Of a stretch of DNA of 37,575 nt, positions 19,131 through 27,969 are shown piece after piece. Positions within the stretch are counted from its first letter, which is position 1. Each line of letters starts with the position of its first letter. The translations under genes and the position numbers were made by a program. The stretch is from Clostridia bacterium (lineage in GTDB: Bacteria > Bacillota > Clostridia > Oscillospirales > CAG-272). The DNA is taken from positions 1 to 37,575 of the forward strand of contig JAFVOQ010000075.1 of assembly GCA_017505785.1 (NCBI GenBank). The letters are read 5' to 3'. The notes beneath the pieces were generated by a model. That model did not search any database. It saw only the letters and a list, made by a program, of their open reading frames with translations, and was not told where the DNA came from.

Positions 19131-20327
19131 ATGCTAACACTGGATAAAATCTATCAGGCGGCATACGTGCTACGTGACGTGGCGCGCAAGACCGACCTTA
19201 TTTGGGCGCGCAATATGTGCCATGACTGCGAGCTTTACCTAAAAACCGAGAATTTGCAGGTGACGGGTAGCTTTAAGGTGCGCGGTGCGTACTATAAGAT
19301 CAGCCAGCTCTCCAAAGCAGACCGCGAAAAGGGCATTGTAGCCTGCAGTGCGGGCAACCACGCGCAGGGCGTGGCATTGGCGGCGCAAAAAATGGGCATT
19401 AAGAGTGTGATTTGTATGCCCGACGGTGCGCCGATCAGTAAGGTGGAGGCGACCAAGGCGTTTGGGGCTGAGGCTTGTCTTGTCCCCGGTGCTTACGACG
19501 ATGCCTATCAAAAGGCACTGAGCCTTTGCGCCGAAACGGGTGCCACGCTCATTCACCCCTTTGATGACGAGGAGGTTATTGCAGGGCAGGGCACGATCGG
19601 CCTTGAGATCCTTGAGCAGATCGCCGATGCCGATGCGGTGGTAGTGCCCGTTGGCGGCGGTGGACTTGTGGCGGGCGTGGCATATGCCATTAAGCATCTG
19701 CGCCCCGATGTGAAGGTATACGGCGTGCAGGCAGAGCGTGCTGCCAGTATGGCCGAGAGCCTTAAGCTTGGCAAGCAGATCACGCTTGACAGCGTTTCTA
19801 CCTTTGCTGACGGTATTGCCGTTAAGCATCCCGGTGACAATACCTTTAAGCTAATCCGCGAATACGTGGATGACGTGGTTACCGTTACAGAGGACGAGAT
19901 CGCCACAGCGATCCTCACCCTTATGGAAAAGCAAAAGCTGGTTGCCGAGGGCGCGGGCGCGGTGAGCGTTGCCGCAGTCATGTTCGGCAAGGTGCCTGTA
20001 AAGGGTAAAAAGGTCGTGTGCGTAGTGTCGGGCGGCAATATCGACGTGAATATTCTCTCTCGCGTGGTTACGCGCGGACTTGTAACGACGGGCAGAAATG
20101 CCACGCTACAAATTGCACTTGAGGATAAGCCCGGCCAGCTTCTCGGAGTGAGCAGCATCATTTCCCGTTGCGGCGGCAACGTGGTGAGCGTGCATCACGA
20201 AAGATCCGATGCAAATATGGCGGTGGCGAGCTGCTTCCTTAAGATCGGCATGGAAACGCGCGATTTTGAGCAGATAGAAGAGATCCGCCAAGAGCTGACC
20301 AAGGCCGGCTTTAAGATTGTAACATAA
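19131..20327 (+). CDS. ilvA: Threonine ammonia-lyase (threonine deaminase)
   Basis: A PLP enzyme giving 2-ketobutyrate, the entry to isoleucine. 398 residues. The PLP lysine is K49 in VTGSFKVRGAYYKI, with the phosphate loop VPVGGGGLVAG near 180. A single C-terminal ACT-like domain (about 325-398; ALEDKPGQLLGVSSIISRCGGNVVSVHHERS) is present. The short single-ACT form also occurs in catabolic TdcB-type enzymes, so effector specificity is uncertain. Position in the ilv operon argues for the biosynthetic role. ATG 19131 is preferred over GTG 19125, with AGAGG five bases upstream. Confidence 0.92.
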   Translation: MLTLDKIYQAAYVLRDVARKTDLIWARNMCHDCELYLKTENLQVTGSFKVRGAYYKISQLSKADREKGIVACSAGNHAQGVALAAQKMGIKSVICMPDGAPISKVEATKAFGAEACLVPGAYDDAYQKALSLCAETGATLIHPFDDEEVIAGQGTIGLEILEQIADADAVVVPVGGGGLVAGVAYAIKHLRPDVKVYGVQAERAASMAESLKLGKQITLDSVSTFADGIAVKHPGDNTFKLIREYVDDVVTVTEDEIATAILTLMEKQKLVAEGAGAVSVAAVMFGKVPVKGKKVVCVVSGGNIDVNILSRVVTRGLVTTGRNATLQIALEDKPGQLLGVSSIISRCGGNVVSVHHERSDANMAVASCFLKIGMETRDFEQIEEIRQELTKAGFKIVT

Positions 20328-20340
20328 GGAGAATACGGTT

Positions 20341-20718
20341 ATGGTAAAACAGATTTCTACCGACAAGGCACCTGCCGCAATCGGTCCTTACTCGCAGGCA
20401 CTTGACCTTGGTAACATGGTGTTTGTTTCGGGTCAGATTCCCGTTGACCCCCAAACAGGCACAATGCCCGAGGGTGTGGAGGCGCAAGCAGTGCAGGCAC
20501 TGACCAACCTTAAAAACGTGCTTGCCGCAGCAGGGCTTGGTATGGAGAGCGTGGTAAAAACCGTTGTGTTCCTCTCCGATCTTGCTGATTTTGCTACGGT
20601 GAACGGCATTTATGAGAGCTTTTTCAAGGCTCCCTATCCTGCAAGAAGCTGTGTTCAGGTAGCGGCGATCCCGAAGGGTGCCAAGCTTGAGATCGAGTGC
20701 ATTGCGGTAAAGGCCTGA
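20341..20718 (+). CDS. ridA: RidA family 2-iminobutanoate/2-iminopropanoate deaminase
   Basis: Hydrolyses the reactive enamine/imine products released by threonine/serine dehydratases, protecting PLP enzymes. 125 residues. Family marks: the N-terminal DKAPAAIGPYSQAL, FVSGQIPVDP near 28, the substrate-binding arginine in PARSCVQVAAIPKGA near 101, and ending in LEIECIAVKA. Being 13 bp after ilvA and last in the operon, it is set to act on IlvA's 2-aminocrotonate and on IlvE's vulnerable cofactor. Confidence 0.95.
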   Translation: MVKQISTDKAPAAIGPYSQALDLGNMVFVSGQIPVDPQTGTMPEGVEAQAVQALTNLKNVLAAAGLGMESVVKTVVFLSDLADFATVNGIYESFFKAPYPARSCVQVAAIPKGAKLEIECIAVKA

Positions 20719-20755
20719 GATAAGGTATACAAAGCAAATCATTCAGCATAAAAAC

Positions 20756-20789
20756 AAACGTCGGCGCCGATGAGCTGCCGACGTTTTTT
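20756..20789 (+). terminator. Terminator of the ilv-leu-ridA operon
   Basis: A 10-bp perfect stem (AAACGTCGGC at 20756-20765 with 20777-20786), an 11-nt loop and a six-T tract, starting 38 bp after the ridA stop. Confidence 0.92.
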
Positions 20790-21019
20790 GATTAAAAATC
20801 GCCCCAAAAACAACGAATGTTGGAATATTAAAAGAAACGCTTCCTTAAAACTGGAAAATACAAATACGAAATTGGAATATCGATTTGGCAAAAAGAGATA
20901 AAATTAAAGGTTTGAATAAAATATCACCGCACGTAAATAAAAATGCATCTCCACAAAGGCTTTTTTATCATGCTGACATAAGAATTTTGCGAAAAATAAA
21001 TTATTTTTTTATTAAATGC
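20790..21019. other. AT-rich spacer before the arg promoter
   Basis: About 230 bp of AT-rich DNA with no open frame of note and no clear hairpin. The segment near 20914-20927 has an ArgR-like half (TTGAATAAAATATC) but lacks symmetry. I see nothing else supportable here. Confidence 0.5.
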
Positions 21020-21048
21020 TTGACATTAGGCATCGTAATGTGTATAAT
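21020..21048 (+). promoter_or_regulatory. Consensus promoter of the arg operon
   Basis: TTGACA (21020-21025), a 17-bp spacer and TATAAT (21043-21048) give a perfect sigma-A promoter. The spacer contains its own inverted repeat ACATTA-N7-TAATGT (21023-21041), a second possible regulator contact. Transcription should start near 21055. Confidence 0.9.
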
Positions 21049-21068
21049 ATTACCATGTGTTTGATTAT

Positions 21069-21086
21069 TGTGAATAAATATTCACA
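21069..21086. promoter_or_regulatory. ArgR-type operator (ARG box) downstream of the arg promoter
   Basis: TGTGAATAAATATTCACA has 8-bp palindromic arms around AA and matches the TGAATWWWWATTCA core of ARG boxes bound by ArgR/AhrC. It lies at about +14 to +32 of the predicted transcript, a road-block position for arginine-dependent repression. No argR gene is in the window. Confidence 0.8.
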
Positions 21087-21127
21087 TTTAATGAGTAATT
21101 TCCCAACTTGGTGAAAGGATTTGCATC

Positions 21128-22066
21128 GTGAAAACAGTATTTATTGACGGTAGCGCAGGTACGACGGGGCTTCGCATTCGGGAGCGACTTGCCGCGCGCA
21201 CCGATCTTTCTCTGATCGTTTTGCCCGAGAGCAAGCGTAAGGATATTGCCGCCCGCCGTGAGGCATTGAACAGTGCTGACGTGGCGTTTTTGTGCCTGCC
21301 CGATGATGCGGCGCGCGAGGCGGTGGCTATGATAGAAACCCCCAAAACAGCGGTGATCGATACCTCGACCGCACACCGCACGGCGAGTGGTTGGACCTAT
21401 GGCTTCCCCGAGCTTTCCTTGAAGCGAGCAGAGATCGCCGCGTCACACAGGATCGCCAACCCCGGCTGTCACGCAAGCGGCTTTGTGGCATTGGTGGCAC
21501 CGCTGGTGCGTGCGGGGCTGCTTTCCCCCGATGCAATGCTTTCTGCCTTTTCCCTGACGGGATACTCGGGCGGTGGCAAAAAGATGATAGCCGAATACGA
21601 GGCTGCCGACCGCGCCGCTTGCCTCGATGCGCCGCGCCAATATGCGCTCACGCAAGCGCATAAGCATCTGCCCGAAATGAGTGCAGTGTGCGGCCTTGCG
21701 CGCGCGCCGATCTTTTCGCCGATCGTGGCGGACTACTATGCTGGCATGGAGGTTACCGTTCCCCTCTTTGCGGATATGGTAAAGGGAACGCGCGCCGATA
21801 TCATTGCCGTTTATCGCGAGGCATATCAGGGCGGTTTGGTGCGGTATAATGAAAAAATAGCGGAAAATGGGTTTTTGTGCGGTGCGGCTTTTGCGGGGCG
21901 TGACGATATGGAGATCGGCGTGCTTGGCAACGATGAGCGCATACTGCTCGTTTCGCGCTTTGATAATCTTGGCAAGGGTGCTTCTGGTGCTGCCATACAA
22001 AATATGAATATCCTGCTCGGTGTTGACGAATGTGCGGGACTTGTGATAGGAGATGTAGAAAAATGA
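21128..22066 (+). CDS. argC: N-acetyl-gamma-glutamyl-phosphate reductase, short type
   Basis: NADPH-dependent reduction of N-acetylglutamyl phosphate to the semialdehyde. At 312 residues it belongs to the shorter type-2 ArgC group. N-terminal Rossmann motif DGSAGTTGLRIRERL. Nucleophile C114 in HRIANPGCHASGF. The dehydrogenase motif GYSGGGKKM is near 154. It starts with GTG at 21128, with AAAGGA eight bases upstream. First gene of the arg operon, overlapping argJ by 4 bp. Confidence 0.94.
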   Translation: MKTVFIDGSAGTTGLRIRERLAARTDLSLIVLPESKRKDIAARREALNSADVAFLCLPDDAAREAVAMIETPKTAVIDTSTAHRTASGWTYGFPELSLKRAEIAASHRIANPGCHASGFVALVAPLVRAGLLSPDAMLSAFSLTGYSGGGKKMIAEYEAADRAACLDAPRQYALTQAHKHLPEMSAVCGLARAPIFSPIVADYYAGMEVTVPLFADMVKGTRADIIAVYREAYQGGLVRYNEKIAENGFLCGAAFAGRDDMEIGVLGNDERILLVSRFDNLGKGASGAAIQNMNILLGVDECAGLVIGDVEK

Positions 22067-23286
22067 TAAAGATTGTAAATGGCGGTGTTTGTGCCGCAAA
22101 GGGATTTCGTGCCAACGGTGTACATTGCGGTATTCGCAAAAATAAGATCAAAAAGGATCTGGCACTCATTGTCAGTGACGTGCCCGCAACCGCTGCGGCT
22201 GTTTATACCACAAATTTAGTGAAGGGCGCGCCCCTGCTTGTAACGAAAAAGCATCTTGCAAACGGTGTGGCACAGGCGATCATCTGCAATAGCGGAAACG
22301 CCAACACCTGCAACGCAAACGGCGTGGAGATCGCAGAGTGTATGAGCGAGCTTGTCGGTGAGATTGCGGGGATTGACAGCAATGACGTTGTTGTAGCTTC
22401 CACCGGCGTTATCGGACAGCCGCTTGACATCGCGCCTATTAAGGCGGGCATGCCTGCACTTGTTTCGGGTCTTAGTGCCGATCATCTCGGCGCACGTGCC
22501 GCGGCTGATGCGATCATGACCACGGATACCGTTGCCAAGGAGGTTGCCGTGGAGTTTACCGTCGGTGGCAAGACCTGCCACCTTGGCGGTATTGCCAAGG
22601 GTAGCGGCATGATCCACCCCAACATGGCAACCATGCTGGTGTTTGTCACCACGGACGTTAAGATCTCGACGCAGATGCTTCAAAAGGCACTTTCCACCGA
22701 TATTCAAAAGACCTTTAATATGGTAAGCATTGACGGCGATACCTCCACCAACGATATGGTGACCGTGCTTGCCAACGGTATGGCAGGAAACGAGGAGATC
22801 GTAGCAGACGGTGCTGACTTTGATGCCTTTATGAAGGCACTCAATACCGTAACGGTACAGCTTTGCCGCATGCTTGCAGGTGACGGCGAGGGCGCTACAA
22901 AGCTGCTTGAGTGTAAGGTGACGGGTGCAGCGTGCCCCCAATGTGCAAAGACGGTTGCCAAAAGCGTGATCTGCTCAAGCCTGCTTAAATCTGCCATGTT
23001 CGGCGCGGATGCTAACTGGGGTCGTGTGCTTTGCGCGATCGGCTACAGCGGTGCTGCGGTTGACGTCAATAGGATCGGCGTTGCCTTCCGTTCGGCAAAG
23101 GGCACTGTCACGGTATGCGAAAACGGCGCGGGTGTCGAGTTTTCCGAGGAGATCGCAAAAGAGATCCTGCTTGAAAAAGAAATCGAGATTTTGGTTTCAC
23201 TGGGTGAAGGCGAGTTTGAGGCGACAGCCTGGGGCTGTGACCTTACATACGATTATGTAAAGATCAACGGCGACTACCGCACTTGA
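22063..23286 (+). CDS. argJ: Bifunctional glutamate N-acetyltransferase / ornithine acetyltransferase
   Basis: Transfers acetyl from acetylornithine back to glutamate, making the acetyl cycle self-sustaining. It may also use acetyl-CoA. The 407-residue precursor cleaves itself before the threonine in HPNMATMLVFVTTD (near 190) to expose the nucleophile. The oxyanion pair lies in VVASTGVIGQPL near 112. Start at ATG 22063, overlapping the argC stop. The in-frame upstream region is argC sequence. Whether it is mono- or bifunctional cannot be told by eye. No argA or argE is in the window. Confidence 0.94.
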   Translation: MIKIVNGGVCAAKGFRANGVHCGIRKNKIKKDLALIVSDVPATAAAVYTTNLVKGAPLLVTKKHLANGVAQAIICNSGNANTCNANGVEIAECMSELVGEIAGIDSNDVVVASTGVIGQPLDIAPIKAGMPALVSGLSADHLGARAAADAIMTTDTVAKEVAVEFTVGGKTCHLGGIAKGSGMIHPNMATMLVFVTTDVKISTQMLQKALSTDIQKTFNMVSIDGDTSTNDMVTVLANGMAGNEEIVADGADFDAFMKALNTVTVQLCRMLAGDGEGATKLLECKVTGAACPQCAKTVAKSVICSSLLKSAMFGADANWGRVLCAIGYSGAAVDVNRIGVAFRSAKGTVTVCENGAGVEFSEEIAKEILLEKEIEILVSLGEGEFEATAWGCDLTYDYVKINGDYRT

Positions 23287-23304
23287 TCGAAAAAGAGGAT
23301 AAAA

Positions 23305-24168
23305 ATGAAGAACGAGTTTTCTAATATAGAGCGTGCTCAGGTATTGGCGCAGGCGCTCCCGTACATCAGACGTTATAACGGCAAGGTCATTGTGGTAAAA
23401 TACGGCGGCAATGCCATGATCAACGAGGAATTAAAGCAGCAGGTAATGGAGGACATTGTGCTGCTGCATCTTATTGGCGTGCGCATCGTGCTGGTGCACG
23501 GCGGTGGGCCCGAGATCAACGAGCTCATGGCAAAGCTTGGCAAGAAGGCAGAGTTTGTTGACGGGCTTCGCGTAACCGATAAGGAAACGGTAGATATCGT
23601 ACAAATGGTGCTGGCGGGTAAGGTCAACAAAACGCTTGTCAATTTGCTTGAAATGAAGGGCGGCAATGCCATGGGGATTTCGGGCATGGACGGGCGCCTT
23701 ATTGAGGCTGAGCCCAAGAACGAAAAGCTCGGTTACGTGGGTAAGATCAAAAGTGTAAATATCGCCCCCGTTACCGACCTTCTTGAAAAGGGCTACATTC
23801 CCGTAATCTCCACCGTCGGTTGCGATAAAAAGGGAAATACCTATAACATTAACGGTGATACCGCCGCTGCTTATATTGCAGGGGCACTCGGTGCAGAGCG
23901 TCTTATTATGATGACCGATATTGCGGGCGTGCTCACCGATAAAAACGACCCCTCGACCCTTATCCCGAACCTCACGATTTTGGAGGCGAAAAAGCTTTAC
24001 GAAAACGGTGTGATCTCGGGCGGCATGATCCCCAAGGTGGATTGCTGTATCGAGGCGATCGAGCGCGGTGTGGAAAAGGTAATCATTATGGATGGGTGCG
24101 TGCCGCACTCTATTCTCATGGAGCTGCTTACCAACGAGGGCGCAGGTACTATGGTGACAAGGGATTGA
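23305..24168 (+). CDS. argB: Acetylglutamate kinase
   Basis: An amino-acid-kinase-fold enzyme that phosphorylates N-acetylglutamate, the usual feedback point when ArgJ is present. 287 residues. Catalytic and binding motifs: VVKYGGNAM near 27, LVHGGGPEINELM near 64, VISTVGCDKKGNTYNINGDTAAAYIAGAL near 170, and GGMIPKVDCC near 240. The N-terminal segment (residues 1-22, IERAQVLAQALPYIRRYNG) corresponds to the mobile helix seen in arginine-sensitive hexameric enzymes (inference). Confidence 0.95.
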   Translation: MKNEFSNIERAQVLAQALPYIRRYNGKVIVVKYGGNAMINEELKQQVMEDIVLLHLIGVRIVLVHGGGPEINELMAKLGKKAEFVDGLRVTDKETVDIVQMVLAGKVNKTLVNLLEMKGGNAMGISGMDGRLIEAEPKNEKLGYVGKIKSVNIAPVTDLLEKGYIPVISTVGCDKKGNTYNINGDTAAAYIAGALGAERLIMMTDIAGVLTDKNDPSTLIPNLTILEAKKLYENGVISGGMIPKVDCCIEAIERGVEKVIIMDGCVPHSILMELLTNEGAGTMVTRD

Positions 24169-24172
24169 TGAA

Positions 24173-25339
24173 ATGAAAAGCTTTAAGCAATTGGATGAAA
24201 ATTATGTAGCACATACCTACAAGCGTTTTCCCGTGGAGATCGTGCGTGGGCAGGGCTCGCTTTTGTATGACGTTGAAGGCAAGGAATATATCGACATGGG
24301 GTCAGGTATTGCCGTATCCTCCCTTGGTGTGTCCGATGCCGGTTGGGTGGCGGCTGTTACCGCACAGTTAGGGCAGGTGCAACACACCTCAAACCTTTAT
24401 TATACAAGCCCGTGTGCTGAGCTTGCGGCAGAGCTATGCCGCAGAACGGGCCTGAAAAAGGTGTTTTTCGGCAACTCGGGTGCCGAGGCAAACGAGTGCG
24501 CCATTAAGGTGGCGCGCAAATATGCCGCCGATAAAAAGGGTGCGGATCATTACCGCATCGTCACACTCGAAAACAGCTTTCACGGCAGAACGCTTGCAAC
24601 GCTTTCCGCTACGGGGCAGGCGCATTATCATGAGCTTTTTCAGCCCCTTGTCGAGGGTTTTTTGCATACCCCCGCAAACGATTTTGAGGCGTTTGTAAAG
24701 CTTACCGAGGAAAATAAGATCGCCGCCATTATGATGGAAGCTGTACAGGGCGAGGGCGGCGTGTATGCCCTTGACTCCGATTTTGTAACACGTGTAGCGG
24801 CTTTTGCCAAGGAAAACGATATTTTACTCATTTTTGATGAGGTGCAAACGGGCAACGGGCGCACGGGTGAGCTGTATGCGTATATGCATTACGGTGTTAC
24901 GCCCGACATTGTTACCACCGCTAAGGGTCTTGGCGGCGGACTGCCGATCGGCGCATGTCTGCTTGGTGAAAAGGTGGAGAGCGTGCTTGGCTACGGCGAC
25001 CACGGCTCAACCTTTGGCGGTAACCCCGTATGTGCCGCAGGTGCCTTGTACGTGCTCTCGCAGTTGAACGACAACATGCTTGCCGACGTGCGCGAAAAAA
25101 GCGCATACATCTTTGCACAGCTGCAGGGCGCAAAGGGCGTAAAATCGGTTAGCGGTATGGGACTCATGATCGGCATCGAAACCGAAAAGCCGGCGGGGGA
25201 TATCGTTGCCGCGTGCCGCGATAAGGGTGTGCTGTGCCTGACGGCAAAGCATAAGGTCCGCCTGCTGCCTGCCCTTAATATCCCGCGAAACGTGCTTGAA
25301 AAAGCCATTGAAATTATCAAATCCGTTTGTGCGGAATAA
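24173..25339 (+). CDS. argD: Acetylornithine aminotransferase
   Basis: A class III PLP aminotransferase making N-acetylornithine. 388 residues. PLP lysine K251 in TTAKGLGGGLPIGA, cofactor aspartate D222 in LIFDEVQTGNGRTG, and phosphate loop FGNSGAEANE near 99. Placed 4 bp after argB, consistent with the acetylated pathway rather than ornithine or GABA aminotransferase. Confidence 0.94.
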   Translation: MKSFKQLDENYVAHTYKRFPVEIVRGQGSLLYDVEGKEYIDMGSGIAVSSLGVSDAGWVAAVTAQLGQVQHTSNLYYTSPCAELAAELCRRTGLKKVFFGNSGAEANECAIKVARKYAADKKGADHYRIVTLENSFHGRTLATLSATGQAHYHELFQPLVEGFLHTPANDFEAFVKLTEENKIAAIMMEAVQGEGGVYALDSDFVTRVAAFAKENDILLIFDEVQTGNGRTGELYAYMHYGVTPDIVTTAKGLGGGLPIGACLLGEKVESVLGYGDHGSTFGGNPVCAAGALYVLSQLNDNMLADVREKSAYIFAQLQGAKGVKSVSGMGLMIGIETEKPAGDIVAACRDKGVLCLTAKHKVRLLPALNIPRNVLEKAIEIIKSVCAE

Positions 25340-25381
25340 GGAAAATTATCAATTCGCTCGTGCGAAAAAAAGGAGTATGAT

Positions 25382-26365
25382 ATGTCCCTTCAAAATAAAC
25401 ATTTTTTAAAACTGCTTGATTTTACGCCTGCCGAGATCGAGGCACTGCTGGATCTTGCGGCAGACCTGAAGGCAAAGAAAAAAGCGGGAATTGCGCACCG
25501 CCTGTGTGAGGGCAAGAGCATTGCTCTGATCTTTGAAAAGACCAGCACCCGTACACGCTGTGCCTTTGAGGTGGCGGCAACCGATCTCGGCATGCATGCC
25601 GTGTATCTTGATCCTACGGGCTCGCAGATCGGCAAAAAGGAAAGCATTGCCGATACCGCGCGCGTGCTCGGGCGTATGTTTGACGGCATTGAGTACCGCG
25701 GCTTCGGTCAGGAGATCGTAGAGGAGCTTGCGGCAAACGCAGGCGTTCCTGTATGGAACGGCCTTACCAACGAGTATCACCCCACGCAAATACTTGCCGA
25801 TTTTCTCACCATTCGCGAGCATTTCGGTACGCTTACGGGCAAAAAGCTGGTTTATATGGGTGATGCACGCTACAACATGGGCAATTCTCTTATGGTTGGC
25901 TGCGCCAAAATGGGCATGCACTTTGTTGCGTGTGCCCCCAAGGCATATTTCCCGAACGAGGAGCTGATCGCTACCTGTCGCGCGATCGCCAAGGAAACGG
26001 GCGCAACGCTTGAGTTTATAGAGGATCCCTCGCTTGCGGTGAAGGGTGCAGACGTGATCTATACCGACGTTTGGGTTTCCATGGGTGAGCCCGACAGCGT
26101 TTGGCGTGAGCGCATCGAGGCACTGACCCCCTACCGCGTGACCGAGGAACTGATGAATTTGGCAGGTCCGCAGTGCCGCTTTATGCATTGCTTGCCTGCA
26201 TTCCACGATCTTAAGACCACTGTCGGTAAGCAGATCTTTGATAAATTCGGCATTGATTGCATGGAAGTCACCGACGGTGTGTTTGAGAGTGATCGCTCGA
26301 TCGTATTTGACGAGGCAGAGAACCGCATGCACACGATCAAGGCGGTCATGGCGGCAACGCTCTGA
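25382..26365 (+). CDS. argF: Ornithine carbamoyltransferase
   Basis: Joins ornithine and carbamoyl phosphate to give citrulline. 327 residues. The carbamoyl-phosphate loop is STRTR at 55-59, with the second phosphate contact HPTQILADF near 137. The ornithine-binding HCLPAFHD is near 260 and [12 protein letters not shown] near 159. The operon encodes no argG, argH or carAB, so citrulline is the last product made in this window. AAGGAG precedes the start by seven bases. Confidence 0.95.
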   Translation: MSLQNKHFLKLLDFTPAEIEALLDLAADLKAKKKAGIAHRLCEGKSIALIFEKTSTRTRCAFEVAATDLGMHAVYLDPTGSQIGKKESIADTARVLGRMFDGIEYRGFGQEIVEELAANAGVPVWNGLTNEYHPTQILADFLTIREHFGTLTGKKLVYMGDARYNMGNSLMVGCAKMGMHFVACAPKAYFPNEELIATCRAIAKETGATLEFIEDPSLAVKGADVIYTDVWVSMGEPDSVWRERIEALTPYRVTEELMNLAGPQCRFMHCLPAFHDLKTTVGKQIFDKFGIDCMEVTDGVFESDRSIVFDEAENRMHTIKAVMAATL

Positions 26366-26393
26366 GCTGTTCAAAATCCACAAGGAGGGTATT

Positions 26394-26858
26394 ATGGCAA
26401 GAGATCTTGAAAAGAGTGCCAAACGGTACGCAAAAAAAGGATTGAAACGCCTGCATGCCGCAACAAAGCTTGCCATGGTGTTGGCATTGCTTGTCGGTAT
26501 TGCGGCGGGCGCGTTCCTGTGCCTGTATGTTTCAAAAAACGACCGCTTTTTACTTAAGGGGCAAACGAGCTTTTCGATTGACATGGTCGAGGGTAGCACC
26601 ACGCCGTATTTTTACACTGAGGAGGGCGTTGAGGCATATTGCTTCGGGCAGGATGTTTCGGGCAAGCTGACGGTTGAAACCGACCTCGAAAGGGACGCTG
26701 AGGGGCGGTATATGATCCCTACCGACAAGGAGGGGGTTTACACCATTACTTATACCGTGGATGCACTTAAATTCGGTGAGCGTGCCCCCAACGGACAGAT
26801 CAAGCGAATCCGTGTGTTTACGGTAACAGCGGTAGAGGAGGACGGGCGCAATGGCTAA
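26394..26858 (+). CDS. Single-pass membrane-anchored protein of unknown function
   Basis: Not recognised. 154 residues. A lysine/arginine-rich cytoplasmic N-terminus (KSAKRYAKKGLKRLH), one transmembrane helix at about 26-46 (LAMVLALLVGIAAGAFLCLYV), then a roughly 105-residue outer domain. That domain is predicted beta-rich with a FSIDMVEGSTTPYFYTEEG stretch and repeated Tyr/Thr segments, perhaps an Ig-like fold (inference). The start is fixed by AAGGAGGG five bases before ATG 26394. It is 28 bp after argF and overlaps the next gene by 8 bp, so it forms a pair with the MBL-fold protein. Confidence 0.8.
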   Translation: MARDLEKSAKRYAKKGLKRLHAATKLAMVLALLVGIAAGAFLCLYVSKNDRFLLKGQTSFSIDMVEGSTTPYFYTEEGVEAYCFGQDVSGKLTVETDLERDAEGRYMIPTDKEGVYTITYTVDALKFGERAPNGQIKRIRVFTVTAVEEDGRNG

Positions 26859-27957
26859 AAGAAAAAAGAAATTTTCAGCATCCCTTACCGCCTTTTTGTG
26901 TGTGCTTTGCCTGATCGTAGGCTTAGCCCTCGGTGCCTTGGGTACCGCCATTTACAGCGCACGCAGCTTCAAAAGCGATGAGGTGCCGCCTGTTTTGGTA
27001 GAAGGTGAATTGCAGATCCATTTTCTTGAGCTTGGCAACAAATACACGGGCGATTGCACTTATATCAAGGCAGGTGACGTGGATATTCTGATCGATGCCG
27101 GCTCACGCTCCTCAAGCGTACCCGTGATTGCGGAGTATATCAATCAGTACGTTACGGACGGGAAGCTCGAATACGTGATCGTTACGCACGCGCATCAAGA
27201 CCATTATGCGGGCTTTGCGGTGACGGACGGCAGCATTTTTGATCTTTATGAGTGTGAGGTCATCATTGATTTTGCCATGACAAATCAAGAGGATAAGGGC
27301 ACCAATATGTATAGCCGTTACCTCGCGGAGCGTGATGCAGAGATCGCAGCGGGTGCTACGCACTATACCGCAGCGGAATGTGTGGCGCGTGATAATGGCG
27401 TATTTTCGCTTGACAGTGGTGTTACCATGACCGTGCTTGACAGCTATTACTACTATAACGAGGCGGAGTCGGAAAACGACTATTCGGTTTGTACGCTCTT
27501 TACATACGGCAGCCACAACTACCTTTTCACGGGTGACCTTGAGGAGGAGGGTGAGGAACATCTTGTATCCATGAATACACTGCCTGAGGTGGCACTGTAT
27601 AAGGCAGGGCATCACGGCTCAAAAACCTCGTCGTCCGATGCGCTTTTGTCGGTCATCAAGCCCGATGTTGTGTGCGTATGCTGCTGCTGCGGCAGCCCGG
27701 AATACACCAAGACCGATGCCAATCAGTTCCCGACACAAGAATTTGTCGATCGCGTCGCGCCCTATACCGACAAGGTATACGTGACCAGCATGTGCATCGA
27801 TTACGATGCGGGCACCTTTGTATCCATGAACGGTAATATTACCGTTGTGACCGATAAAACGGGTGTGCGCGTGGTGTGCGGCAGCGGCGACAGCCGTGTG
27901 CTGAAGGAATGGGAATGGTTTAAGACGCACCGTACCTGCCCTGACGATTGGAAATAA
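26851..27957 (+). CDS. Membrane-anchored ComEC/Rec2-like metallo-beta-lactamase-fold protein
   Basis: 368 residues with a cytoplasmic KRKKK start, a signal-anchor helix at about 10-36 and an exported MBL domain from about 53. Metal motif H113-A-H115-Q-D117-H118 (VTHAHQDHYAG), D229 in FTGDLEEEG, and H254-H255 in KAGHHGSKTSS, the hallmark of the ComEC C-terminal domain. It lacks the ComEC competence membrane channel, so it is a stand-alone hydrolase, perhaps acting on extracellular nucleic acid or another phosphodiester (inference). Odd feature: five cysteines in six residues at 275-280 (CVCCCC). It ends the arg-led transcript. Confidence 0.85.
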   Translation: MAKRKKKFSASLTAFLCVLCLIVGLALGALGTAIYSARSFKSDEVPPVLVEGELQIHFLELGNKYTGDCTYIKAGDVDILIDAGSRSSSVPVIAEYINQYVTDGKLEYVIVTHAHQDHYAGFAVTDGSIFDLYECEVIIDFAMTNQEDKGTNMYSRYLAERDAEIAAGATHYTAAECVARDNGVFSLDSGVTMTVLDSYYYYNEAESENDYSVCTLFTYGSHNYLFTGDLEEEGEEHLVSMNTLPEVALYKAGHHGSKTSSSDALLSVIKPDVVCVCCCCGSPEYTKTDANQFPTQEFVDRVAPYTDKVYVTSMCIDYDAGTFVSMNGNITVVTDKTGVRVVCGSGDSRVLKEWEWFKTHRTCPDDWK

Positions 27958-27969
27958 TACGAATATGTA

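Noticed and set aside
25406..26602. 398-residue minus-strand ORF opposite argF
   Set aside because: It runs antisense through argF and into the next gene with no recognisable domain. It arises from GC-rich codon positions.
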